Below, in pieces: positions 1 through 8,531 of a stretch of DNA of 64,000 nucleotides (within the stretch, counting starts at the first letter, position 1; each line of letters begins with the position of its first letter). A model generated the notes under the pieces. The model ran no database searches. It saw only the letters and a program-made list of their open reading frames with translations, and was not told the origin of the DNA. Both the position numbers and the translations under genes were made by a program. Source of the DNA: Zhihengliuella flava (lineage in GTDB: Bacteria; Actinomycetota; Actinomycetes; Actinomycetales; Micrococcaceae); the NCBI RefSeq assembly GCF_015751895.1, contig NZ_JADOTZ010000001.1, positions 558,001 through 622,000 on the forward strand. Reading direction: 5' to 3'.

Positions 1-494
1 AGCAGCCGCAGCAACGCCACCTGACGATCGTCGAAAATTCCCTGCCACTCGTCGATGGGTGCACAGACGTCGACGCCCAAAACACGGTCCCCAGGTGCCA
101 CGCCGACCAGGAGCCACCCCTGGGTGAGTCCCGACGCGACCCGCGTCGGCCCGCCAGCGCCTGACGCTACGGGGACATCCACGCGGGAATAGCTCAGGCT
201 CAACGGCAGGGTCTCCGAATCCCACCGCACCAGCGGCTGGCCATGTGCGCTGGGGCCGCACCGCGGGCACCGTCCGGCGAGCTCGATCCGGCCCGGATCA
301 GCGACCGCAGCGGCGCCCAGATGCGCGGCAAGAGCGAACCGGACTCCTAGGCGACCCGCCAGAAACCGCGCCCGGGACGCGCCGTCGTCGTAGGCGGCGG
401 CCCGCTCGGCTTCTGCCGGCGAGAGCCACGCCTCGGGCAAGCCCGCGCCGAGTGAAAGGGGCACGGCGATCAAGGTGGCCTCGGGCGTCGTCAC
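1..494 (-). CDS. 4'-phosphopantetheinyl transferase family protein (C-terminus cut by window edge)
   Basis: The reading frame opens with GTG at 494, preceded by a good ribosome site (GGGAGAAACC), and runs off the left edge after about 164 codons without a stop. The N-terminal half carries an RFLAGR-like segment near residue 45, a PLSLSYSR segment (equivalent to the SLSHS of Sfp proteins) and, further on, VLGVDVC, which matches the GVD(V/I)E metal-binding motif of Sfp-type transferases. Such enzymes attach the phosphopantetheine arm of CoA to acyl or peptidyl carrier proteins. The start lies 9 nt after the YbaK-like gene, so both probably share a transcript. The Cys in place of the usual Glu after GVDV is unusual. 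The carrier-protein target cannot be told. Confidence 0.72.
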   Translation of the reverse strand, partial: MTTPEATLIAVPLSLGAGLPEAWLSPAEAERAAAYDDGASRARFLAGRLGVRFALAAHLGAAAVADPGRIELAGRCPRCGPSAHGQPLVRWDSETLPLSLSYSRVDVPVASGAGGPTRVASGLTQGWLLVGVAPGDRVLGVDVCAPIDEWQGIFDDRQVALLRL

Positions 495-503
495 GGTTTC
501 TCC

Positions 504-992
504 CTACCGCCCGGCGGCAGGCCCGTCCCGATCGGAAATGTCGGCAAGGGTGGCCCCAAAATGGGCGACGACGTCGTCCGCGGCCAGGCTCATGCCAGCA
601 CCGTGCGCGCCAGCCCCGAGGGAAATCGTGCGCCCCGCGATGAACGCGTCCGCAATCACGGGCAACGGAGTGAGCGTGCCGAAGGGCGTGATGGTGCCGC
701 GTTCGTACCCCGTCACGCGCTGCGCCTCGGCCGCGTCCGGCATCGACAGGCGGTTCGTCCCCAGCACAGCCCGCAGCTTGGGCCAAGAAAACGTGCGATC
801 CCCCGGCACCAAGACGAGGACGTAGTCGTCCTCGCCGCGGCGCACCACGAGCGTCTTGATGAGGTCTCGCGGTTCAACGCCCCGGGCAGCCGCTGCCTCG
901 GCGATGTTCGCCACGCGTCCGTGGCGCGTCGTCGTCACCTCGAGGCCGGCCGCGCGGGCCGCGGCGACGGCTGGTGTGTCCACGTCGGTCAT
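504..992 (-). CDS. YbaK/EbsC family aminoacyl-tRNA deacylase
   Basis: The 162-residue product is a full-length single-domain YbaK/EbsC protein. Family members hydrolyse mischarged tRNA (typically Cys-tRNAPro or similar) or related aminoacyl esters in the cytosol. Visible hallmarks are the conserved Lys in DLIKTLVV (Lys46), the G-x3-G-x3-PFG stretch at residues 95-105, and the glycine-rich GAGAHGAGMSL segment from about 127. The start ATG at 992 has GGATGAGG just upstream. It is followed after 9 nt by the phosphopantetheinyl transferase gene. Exact tRNA specificity cannot be read from sequence. Confidence 0.88.
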   Translation of the reverse strand: MTDVDTPAVAAARAAGLEVTTTRHGRVANIAEAAAARGVEPRDLIKTLVVRRGEDDYVLVLVPGDRTFSWPKLRAVLGTNRLSMPDAAEAQRVTGYERGTITPFGTLTPLPVIADAFIAGRTISLGAGAHGAGMSLAADDVVAHFGATLADISDRDGPAAGR

Positions 993-1108
993 GGCCTCAT
1001 CCTACGGCGGGCCCGGTCCTGCCGCAGCCCTGAGGCACGAACGACGACGGCGCCCGTGCCACCGGGGAGGTGGACCGGGCGCCGTGGCGCCGGGGACGGG
1101 ACGGGCCC

Positions 1109-3652
1109 CTAGCGCTGAACCGCCCCGTGGCGCTCGGCGGCCAGACGGACGGCGGACTCGCGTGCGGCGGAGGCCTCGTCGGCGGTCAGCGTCCGGTCCT
1201 CCGCGCGGAAGCGCAGCCCGAAGGCCAGCGACTTCTTGCCATCCTCGATGCCGGTGCCCGAATAGACGTCGAACAAGTGGACGTCTTCCAGCAGCTCGCC
1301 GGCGCCTTCGCGCAGGGTCTGCAGCACCTCGTCGGCCACGGTGTCCGCGGCGACCACGAGGGCCACGTCCTGCGTGGAGACCGGGAACGTGGAGATCGGC
1401 TGGGCGACGATCACGTCGGCTGCAGCCTCCATGACGGCCTCGAGGTTGAGCTCGAACGCGGCCGTGCGCTCCGGCAGGTCCTGCTCCTTGAGCAGGTGCG
1501 GGTGCAGCTCGCCGGCGAAGCCGACGAGTGCGCCGTTGCGCAGTTCCAGCCGCGCGGTACGGCCCGGGTGGAACGCCTGGTGCTGGCCCTGCGCCACCAG
1601 CAGATCGACGCCGAGCAACTCGGCGACGGTGCGGGCGGCGCCCAGCGCGTCGGACCATTCCCACACCCGCGGGGCGAACCCGGCGGCCGGCTGGGCCTCG
1701 CGGCCGGTCAGCACAGCGCCGACGTGCCACGGCTGGTTCGGGATGCCCGCGTACAGCTCGTCGAGCACCTCGTCGGCCGGCTTCGCGCCGAGCGGCGGCA
1801 GGACGGCGGAACCGAGCTGCTCGCCCGGCTCGAACACGAGGCCTGCTTCATACAGCGCCAGATCGCGGAAGCCGCGCGCGTGGTTGCGCTTGGCGGCCTC
1901 CAGCAGGCCCGGTAGCAGGGAGCGGCGCAGGTAACCGAACTCGGAGGAGATCGGGTTCGCCAGCTGGACCGCGGCGACTTTCTGCCCCTCCTCGGCCGTC
2001 CCGAACAGATTGTTCTGCGCGGTGGAGACGAACGGGTAGTTGAGCACCTCGGTCAGGCCAGCATCCGCTAGGCCCTGGACGGCACGACGGCGCTGCTGCT
2101 GAGCGCGCGTCAGGCCACGGCCGGGAGGGGCCACGGGAAGGGTCGCCGGGATCTGGTCGTAGCCGACCAGGCGGGCGATCTCCTCGACGAGGTCCTCCGG
2201 GATGGTTAGGTCAGGCCGCCACGTGGGAGCGGTGACCCGCAGGCCGCCGTCGTACTCTTCCACCTCGGCGCCGATACCGGCGAGCGCGGAGCGCTCCTGC
2301 TCACGCGTGTAATCGATCCCGATGAGGCGGGCGGCGAAGCCGTCCGGCAGGTCGATGACGACGGCGTCCGGCGCTTGCTGCGCGTCGGTTACTTCGGTCT
2401 CGGCGGTGCCGCCGGCGAGTTCGACCAGCAGGTCGATGGCGCGCTGGGCTGCCACGGGTGCGAGGGCGAAGTCGACGCCGCGCTCGTTGCGCTTGGAGGC
2501 CTCCGACGGCAGCTTATGGCGGCGCCGGGTGCGGCCCATCGACACCGCGTCGAAGTGCGCGGACTCGACGAGGACGCTCGTGGTGGACGAGTCGACCTCG
2601 GTTTCCGCGCCGCCCATGACACCGGCGAGGCCGATGGCGCCGCGGTCGTCCGTGATGAGGAGGTCCTCAGCGGAGAGCGCCCGCTCCTTGTCGTCGAGGG
2701 TCGTGAGCTTCTCGCCGGCGTCGGCGCGGCGCACCACGATGGGGCCGCGCAGCTTCTCCGCGTCATAGAAGTGCAGCGGCTGACCGAGCTCGAGCATGAC
2801 GTAGTTGGAGATGTCCACCACGAGGGAGATCGAGCGCATACCGGCCAGGCGGAGGCGGGAGGCCATCCACTGCGGGGTCGGCCGCGTCGGGTCGATGCCG
2901 GTGACCTTGCGGGCCACGAACCGATCGCAGCCGGGCACGCCGTAGATCGGTGCCTGATCCTCAAGACGCACGGGGTAGCCCTCACCCGTCGGTTCGGCGA
3001 CCTCGACCCGGCTGACCGGGTCGACGTACTCGGTGCGGGTGGCCAGCGCGTATTCGCGGGCGACGCCGCGGATCGAGAAGCAGTAGCCGCGGTCCGGGGT
3101 CACGTTGATCTCGGCGGCCTCGTCGTTCAGGGCGAAGAGCTCGAAGACGTCGGTGCCCGGCTCGGCGTCGAGGCCGAAGTCGGAGAGCACCATGATGCCG
3201 TCGTGCTCCTCACCGAGTCCGAGCTCGCGCACGGAGGCGATCATGCCGGCCGAGACGTGGCCGTAGGTCTTCCGCGGCGAAATGCGGAAGTCGCCCGGCA
3301 GCACGGCGCCCGGCAGGGTCACCACCACCTTGTCCCCGACCTCGAAATTGTGGGCGCCGCAGACGATGCCCTGCACGCCGGACGGGTCGATCCCGTCGCC
3401 GGTGAGGGTCTGCTCCTGACCCTCCGGCACCACGCGGACCTGGCACCAGTTAATGGTTTTGCCGTTCTTCTGCGGCTCCTTCTCGAGGGAGAGGACCTCG
3501 CCGACGACGATCGGGCCCGTGAGCTCGTCTGTGGGGCGGTGCACGTCCTCCTCTTCGAGGCCGACCTTCACGAGGTCTGCCATGACGTCTTCGGCCGTCG
3601 CGCCGGCCGGTACCTGCGCGTACTCGCGCAGCCAAGAAAGCGGAATACGCAT
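1109..3652 (-). CDS. pheT: phenylalanyl-tRNA synthetase beta subunit
   Basis: The 847-residue protein is the beta subunit of the cytosolic (alpha-beta)2 synthetase that charges tRNAPhe. Domains run in the expected order: an N-terminal fold, an EMAP-like tRNA-binding OB domain (about 40-155), the B3/B4 editing domain (about 225-400), the B5 domain, the catalytic-like core, and a C-terminal anticodon-binding FDX-ACB domain (about 750-847, beginning near STFPVSTQDVALVV). The length is normal for bacteria. It starts 3 nt after the pheS stop, so it is the second gene of the pheST operon. Confidence 0.97.
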   Translation of the reverse strand: MRIPLSWLREYAQVPAGATAEDVMADLVKVGLEEEDVHRPTDELTGPIVVGEVLSLEKEPQKNGKTINWCQVRVVPEGQEQTLTGDGIDPSGVQGIVCGAHNFEVGDKVVVTLPGAVLPGDFRISPRKTYGHVSAGMIASVRELGLGEEHDGIMVLSDFGLDAEPGTDVFELFALNDEAAEINVTPDRGYCFSIRGVAREYALATRTEYVDPVSRVEVAEPTGEGYPVRLEDQAPIYGVPGCDRFVARKVTGIDPTRPTPQWMASRLRLAGMRSISLVVDISNYVMLELGQPLHFYDAEKLRGPIVVRRADAGEKLTTLDDKERALSAEDLLITDDRGAIGLAGVMGGAETEVDSSTTSVLVESAHFDAVSMGRTRRRHKLPSEASKRNERGVDFALAPVAAQRAIDLLVELAGGTAETEVTDAQQAPDAVVIDLPDGFAARLIGIDYTREQERSALAGIGAEVEEYDGGLRVTAPTWRPDLTIPEDLVEEIARLVGYDQIPATLPVAPPGRGLTRAQQQRRRAVQGLADAGLTEVLNYPFVSTAQNNLFGTAEEGQKVAAVQLANPISSEFGYLRRSLLPGLLEAAKRNHARGFRDLALYEAGLVFEPGEQLGSAVLPPLGAKPADEVLDELYAGIPNQPWHVGAVLTGREAQPAAGFAPRVWEWSDALGAARTVAELLGVDLLVAQGQHQAFHPGRTARLELRNGALVGFAGELHPHLLKEQDLPERTAAFELNLEAVMEAAADVIVAQPISTFPVSTQDVALVVAADTVADEVLQTLREGAGELLEDVHLFDVYSGTGIEDGKKSLAFGLRFRAEDRTLTADEASAARESAVRLAAERHGAVQR

Positions 3653-3655
3653 ACG

Positions 3656-4765
3656 TTAGATCTCCATCCCGAAGTGCTGGCTGAAGCGGACGTCGCCCTC
3701 GATCATGTCGCGCATGTCGGAGACGTCGTTACGGAACATCAGGGTGCGCTCGACGCCCATGCCGAACGCGAACCCGGAATACTCCTCCGGGTCGATGCCT
3801 GCGGCGCGCAGGACGTTGGGGTTGACCATGCCGCAGCCGCCCCACTCGATCCACCGCGGGCCACCCTTGGCACCCGGGTGCCAGATGTCCAGCTCGGCGC
3901 TCGGCTCGGTGAACGGGAAGTAGGCCGGGCGCAGACGGATCTGCGCTTCCGCGCCGAACATCTGCCGGGCAAAGTGCTCCAGCGTGCCCCGCAGATCGGC
4001 CATGGTCAGCCCCTTGTCGACCGCGAGCCCCTCGAACTGGTGGAACACCGGGGTGTGCGTCGCGTCCAGTTCGTCCGTGCGGAACGTCCGGCCGGGGCAC
4101 AGCACGTAGAGCGGGAGGTCGCGCTCGAGCATGGAGCGTACCTGCACGGGAGACGTGTGCGTGCGCAAGACGAGGTGCGCGTCGGCGGGCTCCACGAAGA
4201 AGGTGTCTTGCATCTCGCGGGCTGGGTGATCCGGTTTGAAGTTGAGAGCATCGAAATTGAACCACTCCGAGTCGACCTCGGGGCCCTCGGCGATCTCCCA
4301 GCCCATCCCGACGAAGATGTCGGAGACTCGATCCTGCAGGACGGACAGTGGGTGCCGGGCCCCGGCACGACGGCGGCGCGGAGCCGCCGTGACATCGACG
4401 GCCTCTTCCGCGAGGATGCGCTCGGCCTCTTCGGCCTCGAGTACCTCGGTGCGCGCGGCGAGCGCCTTGTTGAGGCGGCCACGCGAGCCGCCGACCAGCT
4501 TGCCCGCAACAGCCTTTTCCGACTTGTCGAGCTGGCCGATCTGCCGGTTCGCGAGCGCGAGCGGGGACTTGTCACCGGTATGCGCGATCCGGGCGGCCTT
4601 CAACTCGTTCAGGTCGCCGGCGGCCTCGAAGGCGGCGAGCGCCGCCTCGACGGCGGCGGTGACGGCCGCCTCGTCGGTGGGGTGCGGCACTGCGGGAGTC
4701 GCCGGCGCGCTCTCGCCGCTGGTGGTCTCGGTGGCGTCGGTCGAAGCCGACGATGCGTCAGACAT
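3656..4765 (-). CDS. pheS: phenylalanyl-tRNA synthetase alpha subunit
   Basis: The 369-residue alpha subunit holds the class II catalytic core. Motif 2 is visible as [14 protein letters not shown], and motif 3 as [15 protein letters not shown] near the C-terminus; the preceding region has the coiled coil that contacts tRNAPhe. The first ~25 residues are Ser/Ala/Thr/Glu-rich and low in complexity, as often seen in actinobacteria. The 178-nt region upstream (4766-4943) separates it from a divergent gene and contains a short inverted repeat (GCTCTG/CAGAGC around 4830-4860), but no clear terminator-antiterminator or T-box was recognised. Confidence 0.97.
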   Translation of the reverse strand: MSDASSASTDATETTSGESAPATPAVPHPTDEAAVTAAVEAALAAFEAAGDLNELKAARIAHTGDKSPLALANRQIGQLDKSEKAVAGKLVGGSRGRLNKALAARTEVLEAEEAERILAEEAVDVTAAPRRRRAGARHPLSVLQDRVSDIFVGMGWEIAEGPEVDSEWFNFDALNFKPDHPAREMQDTFFVEPADAHLVLRTHTSPVQVRSMLERDLPLYVLCPGRTFRTDELDATHTPVFHQFEGLAVDKGLTMADLRGTLEHFARQMFGAEAQIRLRPAYFPFTEPSAELDIWHPGAKGGPRWIEWGGCGMVNPNVLRAAGIDPEEYSGFAFGMGVERTLMFRNDVSDMRDMIEGDVRFSQHFGMEI

Positions 4766-4943
4766 GAATAATTACGGCCCTTTTCGCTGTGATTCGGGTG
4801 CGGTTAACCAGAGTCCAGTCTAGAACACGGGCTCTGCCCTGCCCGACGTTGGCCAGAGCGGGTTACGTACCCCCGCCGACGCTCCCGGTGGCAAGCCTGC
4901 CGTCTGACCGAGGCCGCACGTGACCGGGACGTAGGCTGGCACC

Positions 4944-5432
4944 ATGGAGTGGGTACGCGTGCGGACCGTCCTGAATTGGGTCAACCTCTCAACTCCGGCT
5001 GGCCTGGCCCTCGCCCGGGCGGGTCGCTGCAGGCCGCGCCGATACGACGGCGGCCTGTGGGTGGCCGAGGGGTGGCGGGCGCCGCTGCCGAAGGCCGGAG
5101 CCTTCACGGTGGGCAGCGTCGTCGTCCTCCGCCCTCACCTGTGCCCGCCCGAGGCGCACCCGGGCCTCATGGGGCACGAGGCCGCGCACGCCAGCCAATA
5201 TGCCGTGTGCGGCCCGTTGTTCCTTCCGCTGTACTTCGCCGCCGCCGGTTGGTCTTGGCTGCGCACGGGCGACGCCGCCTCTCAGAACCTGTTCGAACGC
5301 CGGGCGGGGCTTGTCCGGGGCGGCTACCGCGAGGCCCCGCCCCTCCCCTTGCGGGCGCGGGCGTCGGGCCTCCTCCGCGCTGGCACCCGCGCCGCGGCCC
5401 GGGCCATTCCGTCCCGGCGCACGGCCTTGTAG
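4944..5432 (+). CDS. small HExxH protein, putative metal-dependent peptidase-like
   Basis: This 162-residue protein has no assigned function. It carries HEAAH at residues 78-82 (zinc-binding HExxH) followed by SQYAVCGP, then a hydrophobic stretch (about 91-105, FLPLYFAAAGWSWL) and ASQNLFERRAG, where Glu118 is a plausible third zinc ligand (gluzincin-like spacing). No signal peptide is evident. The C-terminal 30 residues are rich in Arg and Ala. It starts 178 nt from divergent pheS and ends 9 nt before the VOC gene, suggesting co-transcription. I recall similar uncharacterised actinobacterial proteins. The HExxH and Glu are seen; zinc binding and peptidase activity are inferred. Confidence 0.72.
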   Translation: MEWVRVRTVLNWVNLSTPAGLALARAGRCRPRRYDGGLWVAEGWRAPLPKAGAFTVGSVVVLRPHLCPPEAHPGLMGHEAAHASQYAVCGPLFLPLYFAAAGWSWLRTGDAASQNLFERRAGLVRGGYREAPPLPLRARASGLLRAGTRAAARAIPSRRTAL

Positions 5433-5441
5433 CATGCGGGC

Positions 5442-6224
5442 ATGAGCCTGCGCCCCGTTCAGATCGCGTTCAATGCCGCCGACGACGTCGCCCTCGGCGC
5501 GTTCTGGGCCGAGCTATTGGGGTACGCCTCCGAGGAGGAAGAACCCGGGGTCACGTGCCTCACCCCGCAAGACGCCGACTATCTGGCCCCGGGCACGTTC
5601 GGCGTCGATGTGGTCCGCACGCCGGACCCGGAGACCACCCGGTACCGCGTACACCTAGACCTCGGCGCCGCCGACCACACAGAATACTCGCGGCTCATCG
5701 ACAAGGCGCTGGCCCTCGGCGCACGGAGGGCGAACATCGGTCAGGGCGATGCCCCGTGGGAGGTCCTCGCGGATCCCGAAGGCAACCTGTTCTGCGTCCT
5801 CAAGCCCACGGCCCAAGCGCCCTCAATCGAGGACGTCAGGTGCCCCATCGCGCAGGTGGTGATCCATTGCGCGGACCCGCAGCGCCTCGCCAGCTTCTGG
5901 GATCAGGCGCTGGATTGGGTGCGCAGCGACGCCCCGTGGGCGCCCGCATCGCACGACGTCGTCCGGTTTCGGTCCGCCAGCGGCACCGGCCCCTTTCTCA
6001 CCCTGCTGCGCACGGAAGAGCCGGATGCCCTCGCCGGCCGCGCGCATCTGGACTTGCGCCCGTATGCCGGAGGCGACCGTGCCGACGAGTCCGCCCGCCT
6101 GCGCACCATGGGGGCCACAGACCTCGATCTGGGACAGGGCGACGCGCCGTGGACTGTGCTAGCTGACCCCGAGGGAAACCCGTTCTGCGTGCTCAGTCCC
6201 GGTGGCCACCCCCACGCACCCTAA
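5442..6224 (+). CDS. two-domain VOC (glyoxalase-like) family protein
   Basis: The 260-residue protein consists of two related VOC modules (about 1-125 and 130-258). Each begins with a beta strand and a helix containing LGAFWAELLG or LASFWDQALD. Each ends with the same pattern, QGDAPW(E/T)VLADPEGN(L/P)FCVL, where the Glu is the usual metal-ligand position. VOC proteins bind a divalent metal and cover isomerase, dioxygenase and resistance functions, so the substrate is unknown. It lies 9 nt downstream of the HExxH gene. Its TAA stop overlaps the TAG stop of convergent pcp, with no terminator between. Confidence 0.85.
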   Translation: MSLRPVQIAFNAADDVALGAFWAELLGYASEEEEPGVTCLTPQDADYLAPGTFGVDVVRTPDPETTRYRVHLDLGAADHTEYSRLIDKALALGARRANIGQGDAPWEVLADPEGNLFCVLKPTAQAPSIEDVRCPIAQVVIHCADPQRLASFWDQALDWVRSDAPWAPASHDVVRFRSASGTGPFLTLLRTEEPDALAGRAHLDLRPYAGGDRADESARLRTMGATDLDLGQGDAPWTVLADPEGNPFCVLSPGGHPHAP

Positions 6225-6901
6225 TCCTCGGTTCCGGCGCTCACCTTGAGGTCACCGGACGGATGACGCGCGGCGGCGAGGGCCTCCCGGGCCACCACGC
6301 TGAGACCGCGGGCGATCCGCTCAACAGACCACACGCCGTCGTACAGCTCCGTGGGCACCTGGCCGGGCTCGGCGGGCGCCGGACACACGGTGCCCACCTC
6401 CGGCACGTGCACAAACCCCGCCGCCATCTCCGGACGATCGGCCACCGCGTGCATGAGCCCGAAGAACGTGTCATTGCAGACGTACGTTCCGGCCGTGTGG
6501 GAGACCTCCGCGGGAAGGCCGGCCGCCTCCAACTGGGCCACCATGCGCTTGATGGGCAGCCGCGTGAAGTAGGCGGCTGGAGCGCCGGGCACGCTGGACT
6601 CGTCGATCGGCTGAGCTCCGGCATTGTCGGGAATGCGGGCGTCAATCAAGTTGATGGCGACCCGTTCCAGCGACAGGCGCTGCCGGCCGCCGGCCACGCC
6701 AGCGGCGAGTACGGCCTCCGGCTCATATGCCCTCACCGCTGCCTTCAGGTGACGTGTTGCCTCACCGAAAGTACACGGGAGGACGACGGCGACGGCGCTC
6801 TCGCCGGCCGCCCGCAACTCGTGCGCCGCGCGCTGAGCAGCCTCCGCCGACGGGTTGGAGGCCGCGCCGCCAAATGGCTCAAATCCGGTCAACAAGATCA
6901 T
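6221..6901 (-). CDS. pcp: pyroglutamyl-peptidase I
   Basis: The 226-residue cytosolic cysteine peptidase removes N-terminal pyroglutamate from peptides. The N-terminus ILLTGFEPFGG is diagnostic of peptidase family C15. The catalytic triad can be placed at Glu79 (in LSLERVAIN), Cys142 (in YVCNDTFFG) and His165 (in FVHVPE). The length is near the family's ~215. It is convergent with the VOC gene (stops overlap) and divergent from the radical SAM gene, with a 77-nt gap that must hold both promoters. The product is usually a monofunctional housekeeping or nutrient-recycling enzyme. Confidence 0.94.
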   Translation of the reverse strand: MILLTGFEPFGGAASNPSAEAAQRAAHELRAAGESAVAVVLPCTFGEATRHLKAAVRAYEPEAVLAAGVAGGRQRLSLERVAINLIDARIPDNAGAQPIDESSVPGAPAAYFTRLPIKRMVAQLEAAGLPAEVSHTAGTYVCNDTFFGLMHAVADRPEMAAGFVHVPEVGTVCPAPAEPGQVPTELYDGVWSVERIARGLSVVAREALAAARHPSGDLKVSAGTED

Positions 6902-6978
6902 GGGCCCAGCCTACCCGAGGAGTTTCGAATTCGATGTTCGACTAGACACCGCAATCGAAGACATGTTCTAATCAATGT

Positions 6979-8109
6979 GTGAGATGGGAAGCTCAGCTGA
7001 TCCAGCCCCATGCTGGACAGCCGGATGCGGGCACCGGCCGGGTGTCCCCCAAGGCCCTCACCGGTTCGGCCGCCTCCTTGGCCGCACCGGGGGCCGGTGC
7101 CCCGCATCCGCACACACGCGAGCTGGTCTCCATCCCGGGACTCCTCTCCACCGTCCGCGCTCCTGAGTTTGAGGGAATCACGTTCCACGAGGTCCTAGCC
7201 AAGAGCGCGCTCAACAAGGTGCCCGCGTCGTCGAAGATGCCGTTCACCTGGACTATTAATCCGTACCGCGGGTGTACGCATGCCTGCGTGTATTGCTTCG
7301 CGCGGAAGACCCACACCTACTTGGATTTCGATGCCGGGACGGATTTCGACTCGCAAGTCGTCGTCAAGCGCAACCTCGTCGATATCCTGCGCGCCGAACT
7401 CCGCCGGCCGTCCTGGAAACGCGAGCACGTGGCGCTCGGGACCAACACGGACCCCTACCAACGGGCCGAAGGACGCTACCGACTCATGCCGGGCATTATC
7501 GAGGCCCTTGCCGAGTCCGGGACCCCGTTCTCCATCCTGACCAAGGGCACCCTACTGGCACGCGATGCGGAGCTCATCACGGCCGCGGCCCAACGAGTTC
7601 CCGTCGGCGTCGGCCTGTCGATCGCCATGACCAATGACCAGCTCAGCGAGAGCATCGAGCCCGGCACTCCCTCCCCGACCGCTCGGTTGCGCCTCGTGGA
7701 ACGGCTCAGCGCCGCGGGAGTGGATTGCTCCATCATGGCCATGCCGATCTTGCCGTGGCTGAGCGATTCCGATGAGGCGCTCGATGCGCTGATCGGGCGG
7801 GTGGCCGCGGCCGGCGCCAACGACATCACGGTGGGCCCGCTGCACCTGCGTCCGGGCGCGCGGGAGTGGTTCATGACGTGGCTGGCCCAGAATCATCGTG
7901 AGCTGGTCCCGCGCTACCAGCAGCTGTACGGCCGCGGAGCCGTCGCGTCCCGCGAATACCGGCAGTGGCTCTCAGGGCGAGTACGCGAGTTGACCCGCCG
8001 GCACGGCATGAATCGGAGCGGGTGGGAACTGCGCCAGCCCGAACAGGCCGCGCAGGCCGCCATCGCCCCTCAACCCAACACCGCACCGGAGCAGTCGGCC
8101 ATGTTCTAG
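6979..8109 (+). CDS. Rv2578c-type radical SAM protein
   Basis: The 376-residue protein has the CX3CX2C cluster motif at residues 99-106 (YRGCTHACVYCFAR), the site of the 4Fe-4S cluster that cleaves S-adenosylmethionine. The N-terminus (MRWEAQ..., then APEFEGITFHEVLAKSALNKVP) matches the actinobacterial Rv2578c family as I recall it, supporting the GTG start at 6979. The family is related to SplB-like proteins but lacks an established substrate. A Gly/Ala/Pro-rich insertion covers residues 15-45. The gene is single, and its stop shares the CTAG at 8106-8109 with the convergent mutT stop. Confidence 0.88.
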   Translation: MRWEAQLIQPHAGQPDAGTGRVSPKALTGSAASLAAPGAGAPHPHTRELVSIPGLLSTVRAPEFEGITFHEVLAKSALNKVPASSKMPFTWTINPYRGCTHACVYCFARKTHTYLDFDAGTDFDSQVVVKRNLVDILRAELRRPSWKREHVALGTNTDPYQRAEGRYRLMPGIIEALAESGTPFSILTKGTLLARDAELITAAAQRVPVGVGLSIAMTNDQLSESIEPGTPSPTARLRLVERLSAAGVDCSIMAMPILPWLSDSDEALDALIGRVAAAGANDITVGPLHLRPGAREWFMTWLAQNHRELVPRYQQLYGRGAVASREYRQWLSGRVRELTRRHGMNRSGWELRQPEQAAQAAIAPQPNTAPEQSAMF

Positions 8110-8531
8110 CCGTCCGCCCCGTTCAGCCGGCCCACGAGAGCCTCAACGATGGGCAGGTCGGCGGGAATCCATGCCAACTCGGCGGCTGTGCTGAGCGGAA
8201 CCCAACGCAACAGGTCATGGTCTTCCAGCGGCAGGGGAAAGCCGTCGGTGACGTGGGCAATCCACACGCGCATGCTCGCTCCGTTGGCCAACGGCCAGCC
8301 GGACGCCTGCGGAGCAACGACCTCGTCGTGGAGTGTGGCATCGACGCCGAGTTCTTCACGAAGTTCACGCAACAACGCTGCCTCGGGCTCCTCCCCAGGC
8401 TCGACCTTGCCGCCCGGAAATTCCCACCATCCGGCGAGCGATGCCGGCCTCGTCCTCCGCGCAGCCAAAAGCCGGTGCGGCGGCCGGAGTGAATCAAGAA
8501 GGGCCGCCCCGACGATCAGGGGCGCGCTCAC
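8106..8531 (-). CDS. MutT-like NUDIX hydrolase (putative 8-oxo-dGTP diphosphatase)
   Basis: The 141-residue protein holds a complete Nudix box at residues 41-63 (GKVEPGE...RELREELG), in the G-x5-E-x7-RE-U-x-EE-x-G-U form. The preceding WWEFPGG segment and the C-terminal DHDLLRWV pattern are typical of MutT-type enzymes, which hydrolyse oxidised purine nucleotides before they enter DNA. The substrate assignment is by similarity only. The start overlaps the CDF transporter stop by 4 nt (ATGA), so the two are translationally coupled. Confidence 0.88.
   Translation of the reverse strand: MSAPLIVGAALLDSLRPPHRLLAARRTRPASLAGWWEFPGGKVEPGEEPEAALLRELREELGVDATLHDEVVAPQASGWPLANGASMRVWIAHVTDGFPLPLEDHDLLRWVPLSTAAELAWIPADLPIVEALVGRLNGADG

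Noticed and set aside
2375-4771. A 798-codon plus-strand open frame over pheT and pheS
   Set aside because: It is antisense to two certain genes and spans both, which is typical of high-GC third-position bias.
4949-6166. A 405-codon plus-strand frame across the HExxH and VOC genes
   Set aside because: It is out of frame with two better supported genes and is extremely Arg/Pro-rich.
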